Assembly (NCBI GenBank): GCA_903958285.1 | Contig: CAJBSR010000206.1 | Location: forward strand, 1-6,164 | Direction of reading: 5' to 3' | Origin: an uncultured Sphingomonadales bacterium | GTDB lineage: Bacteria > Pseudomonadota > Alphaproteobacteria > Sphingomonadales > Sphingomonadaceae | Length of the DNA stretch: 6,164 nucleotides | Shown: in pieces, positions 5,074 through 6,164 of the stretch | How the letters are laid out: each line of letters begins with the position of its first letter | How positions within the stretch are numbered: position 1 is the stretch's first letter | Made by a program: the position numbers and the translations under genes | The notes under the pieces: generated by a model | What the model was told of the DNA's origin: nothing | Database searches by the model: none | The model's input: only the letters and a program-made list of their open reading frames with translations

Positions 5074-5931
5074 ATGAATCGCGACGCACTTTATGCCGTG
5101 CTGGCCAATTATCTTGAGGCGTTGAATGCCGGAGATGCCTCGCGGGTCAATTGGGCCGCTTCCCCTCTGAATTCTGAGAATAATGTGATGCTGGAGGTCG
5201 GTGACGGCCTCTGGGGCACCATCCTGCGCGTCGGCGACTACCAGCTAAAATTCGCCGACACGTCGACCAATCAGGTCGGCTATTTCGGCACCGTCCATGA
5301 AGCCATTGAGGAATCAGCGTTCACGTTGCGGCTCAAGGTCAATGATCAAGGGCAGGTCTGCGAATCTGAAATGGTCGTCGTCCGCCAGTCTGACTCAGGC
5401 ATCAAGTTTGAGAATTGCCGCTATTGGGACAAGCCGATCCTCAATGCCGACGTGGAAGCGCCCGTGCCCCGCGCGGAAATGATCAAATTGTCGGACGGCT
5501 ATTTCGACACCCTCCAGCTCAACGACGGGACAATCCACACCAAATTCCACCCGGACTGTAACCGTGTTGAAAACGGCGTGCAGACAACGCGCAATCCTGA
5601 ATTCGCAAAGATCGTACCTGTTTCTGCCTTGGGCTGTGAAGAGCAGTTCCGCATGGGCAATTACCGTTATGATGATCGCCTGCGCGCGCGGCGTTTTCCG
5701 ATGGTGGATGAGGAGCGCGGGCTCGTTCTCGCCTTTGGCTTTATCGACCATAGCGGGCGGCTGGATGAGTATCAGCTTACCGACGGGCGGACGGTCAAAT
5801 CTCCTGTCCGGCGTCCGCACAGCTTCTACATTTCGGAACTTTTCAAGATCGACCATGGCATGATCTGTCAGATCGAAGCGAACTTCATTACTGTGCCCTA
5901 CAACATGCCAAGCCCGTGGGATGCCCTGTGA
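5074..5931 (+). CDS. Conserved hypothetical protein, two-part NTF2-like / DUF8021-like
   Basis: A 285-residue protein without a signal peptide or membrane segment. The N-terminal half (about 4-105) looks NTF2-like: a helix 'YAVLANYLEALNAGDASRVNWA', 'SENNVMLEVGDGLWGTI', 'VGYFGTV', then a strand ending 'EMVVVR'. The C-terminal half (about 133-280) starts with another helix (AEMIKLSDGYFDTLQLNDG). It contains C162-N163-R164-x-E166-N167-G168, C188, RRFPMVDEERG at 206-216, 'GFIDHSG' at 222-228, and the end VPYNMPSPWDA. The CNRxENG and PYxMPSPW motifs recall the DUF8021-type proteins of bacteria and fungi; this assignment is from memory, and I know of no established activity. AGAGGA lies 4 bases before the chosen ATG. 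The same frame is open upstream to 4666, but that part runs antisense through the opposing gene and the promoter gap, so I reject it. Its TGA overlaps the GTG of the PQQ dehydrogenase by four bases (GTGA). Confidence 0.85.
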   Translation: MNRDALYAVLANYLEALNAGDASRVNWAASPLNSENNVMLEVGDGLWGTILRVGDYQLKFADTSTNQVGYFGTVHEAIEESAFTLRLKVNDQGQVCESEMVVVRQSDSGIKFENCRYWDKPILNADVEAPVPRAEMIKLSDGYFDTLQLNDGTIHTKFHPDCNRVENGVQTTRNPEFAKIVPVSALGCEEQFRMGNYRYDDRLRARRFPMVDEERGLVLAFGFIDHSGRLDEYQLTDGRTVKSPVRRPHSFYISELFKIDHGMICQIEANFITVPYNMPSPWDAL

Positions 5932-6164
5932 AAAACTTTGCTGCCGCCTTTGCCCTCATCCTGTCCGCCTGCGCGTCTGACCGCGCACCTGACGCCCCTG
6001 CCCAGCAATCTTCAGCCGGGGATAACTGGACCAGCACCGGCGGGGATGCCGGCAAAACCCACTACTCCACACTGACAGACATGAACCCGGCCAATATCGG
6101 GAAGCTTGGTCTGGCTTGGGAGGTCAACCTCGGCACCAATCGCGTGCTGGAGGCAACACCGGTC
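5928..6164 (+). CDS. PQQ-dependent alcohol dehydrogenase (methanol/ethanol family), N-terminal part, lipoprotein
   Basis: The first 79 residues are visible and the frame runs off the window end. A short lipoprotein signal peptide ends in the lipobox L12-S13-A14-C15. Residue +2 is Ala rather than Asp, so outer-membrane sorting or periplasmic anchoring is likely. After a flexible A/P/Q/S linker comes the conserved quinoprotein opening: DNW at 32-34, THYSTLTDMN at 44-53, NIGKLGLAW at 56-64, and LGTNRVLEATPV at 68-79. E75 lies in the position where the family's PQQ-contacting Glu occurs. These eight-bladed propeller enzymes oxidise primary or secondary alcohols with PQQ and calcium or a lanthanide, passing electrons to a cytochrome c; metal preference cannot be judged because the relevant residues are downstream. 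The GTG start overlaps the upstream stop (GTGA), with a weak GGGA 6 bases before it, so it is probably translationally coupled. Confidence 0.93.
   Translation, partial: MKNFAAAFALILSACASDRAPDAPAQQSSAGDNWTSTGGDAGKTHYSTLTDMNPANIGKLGLAWEVNLGTNRVLEATPV

Noticed and set aside
1..6164. Mobile elements, CRISPR arrays, tRNA/rRNA genes, riboswitches
   Set aside because: I looked for terminal inverted repeats, transposase motifs, regularly spaced direct repeats and cloverleaf-like ends and found none. Gaps between genes are at most about 75 bases.

Overview
The window looks like a chromosomal catabolic (accessory metabolism) cluster from a GC-rich alphaproteobacterium. A sphingomonad or a relative is my best guess. 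The reasons are the coding style, the MarR/SDR/ALDH/NTF2-fold gene mix, a lipoprotein-type PQQ alcohol dehydrogenase, and an SDR resembling the lignin-dimer C-alpha dehydrogenases of sphingomonads. The taxonomy is inference. I see no tRNA, rRNA, CRISPR array, insertion sequence or integrase, and no gene-free stretch longer than about 75 bases.

Layout, left to right. (1) The C-terminal part of a MarR-type regulator (+, 1-239) faces (2) a SnoaL-like/NTF2-fold protein (-, 268-960), with a terminator-like hairpin over the MarR stop codon. (3) A divergent promoter region (961-1030) separates that gene from a + strand pair: a 300-residue short-chain dehydrogenase (1031-1933) and an aldehyde dehydrogenase (1947-3416). 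(4) The ALDH stop codon overlaps the stop codon of a second short-chain dehydrogenase (-, 3411-4151). This SDR is the last gene of a tight three-gene minus-strand operon that starts with two adjacent small NTF2-fold paralogues (4609-4998 and 4151-4597); the second paralogue has a Sec signal peptide. (5) A second divergent promoter region (4999-5073) leads to a + strand operon: a two-part, DUF8021-like protein with NTF2-like features (5074-5931), overlapping by four bases with the start of a PQQ-dependent alcohol dehydrogenase lipoprotein (5928 to the window edge).

Working model (inference). An alcohol-bearing substrate is oxidised in the periplasm by the PQQ enzyme. SDRs and the ALDH carry out further alcohol, ketone and aldehyde oxidations in the cytoplasm. 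The NTF2-fold proteins provide cofactor-free lyase, dehydratase, isomerase or aldol-type steps. Both divergent promoter regions contain the palindrome TAAC-N4-GTTA and a shared GTAAC-N13/14-CATACAAA arrangement ahead of a start codon. The four transcription units are therefore probably one regulon, plausibly under the MarR protein. The most interesting aspects are the concentration of NTF2-fold proteins (three clear, one probable), the cytoplasmic/exported paralogue pair, and the shared operator. The substrate cannot be named from the sequence.
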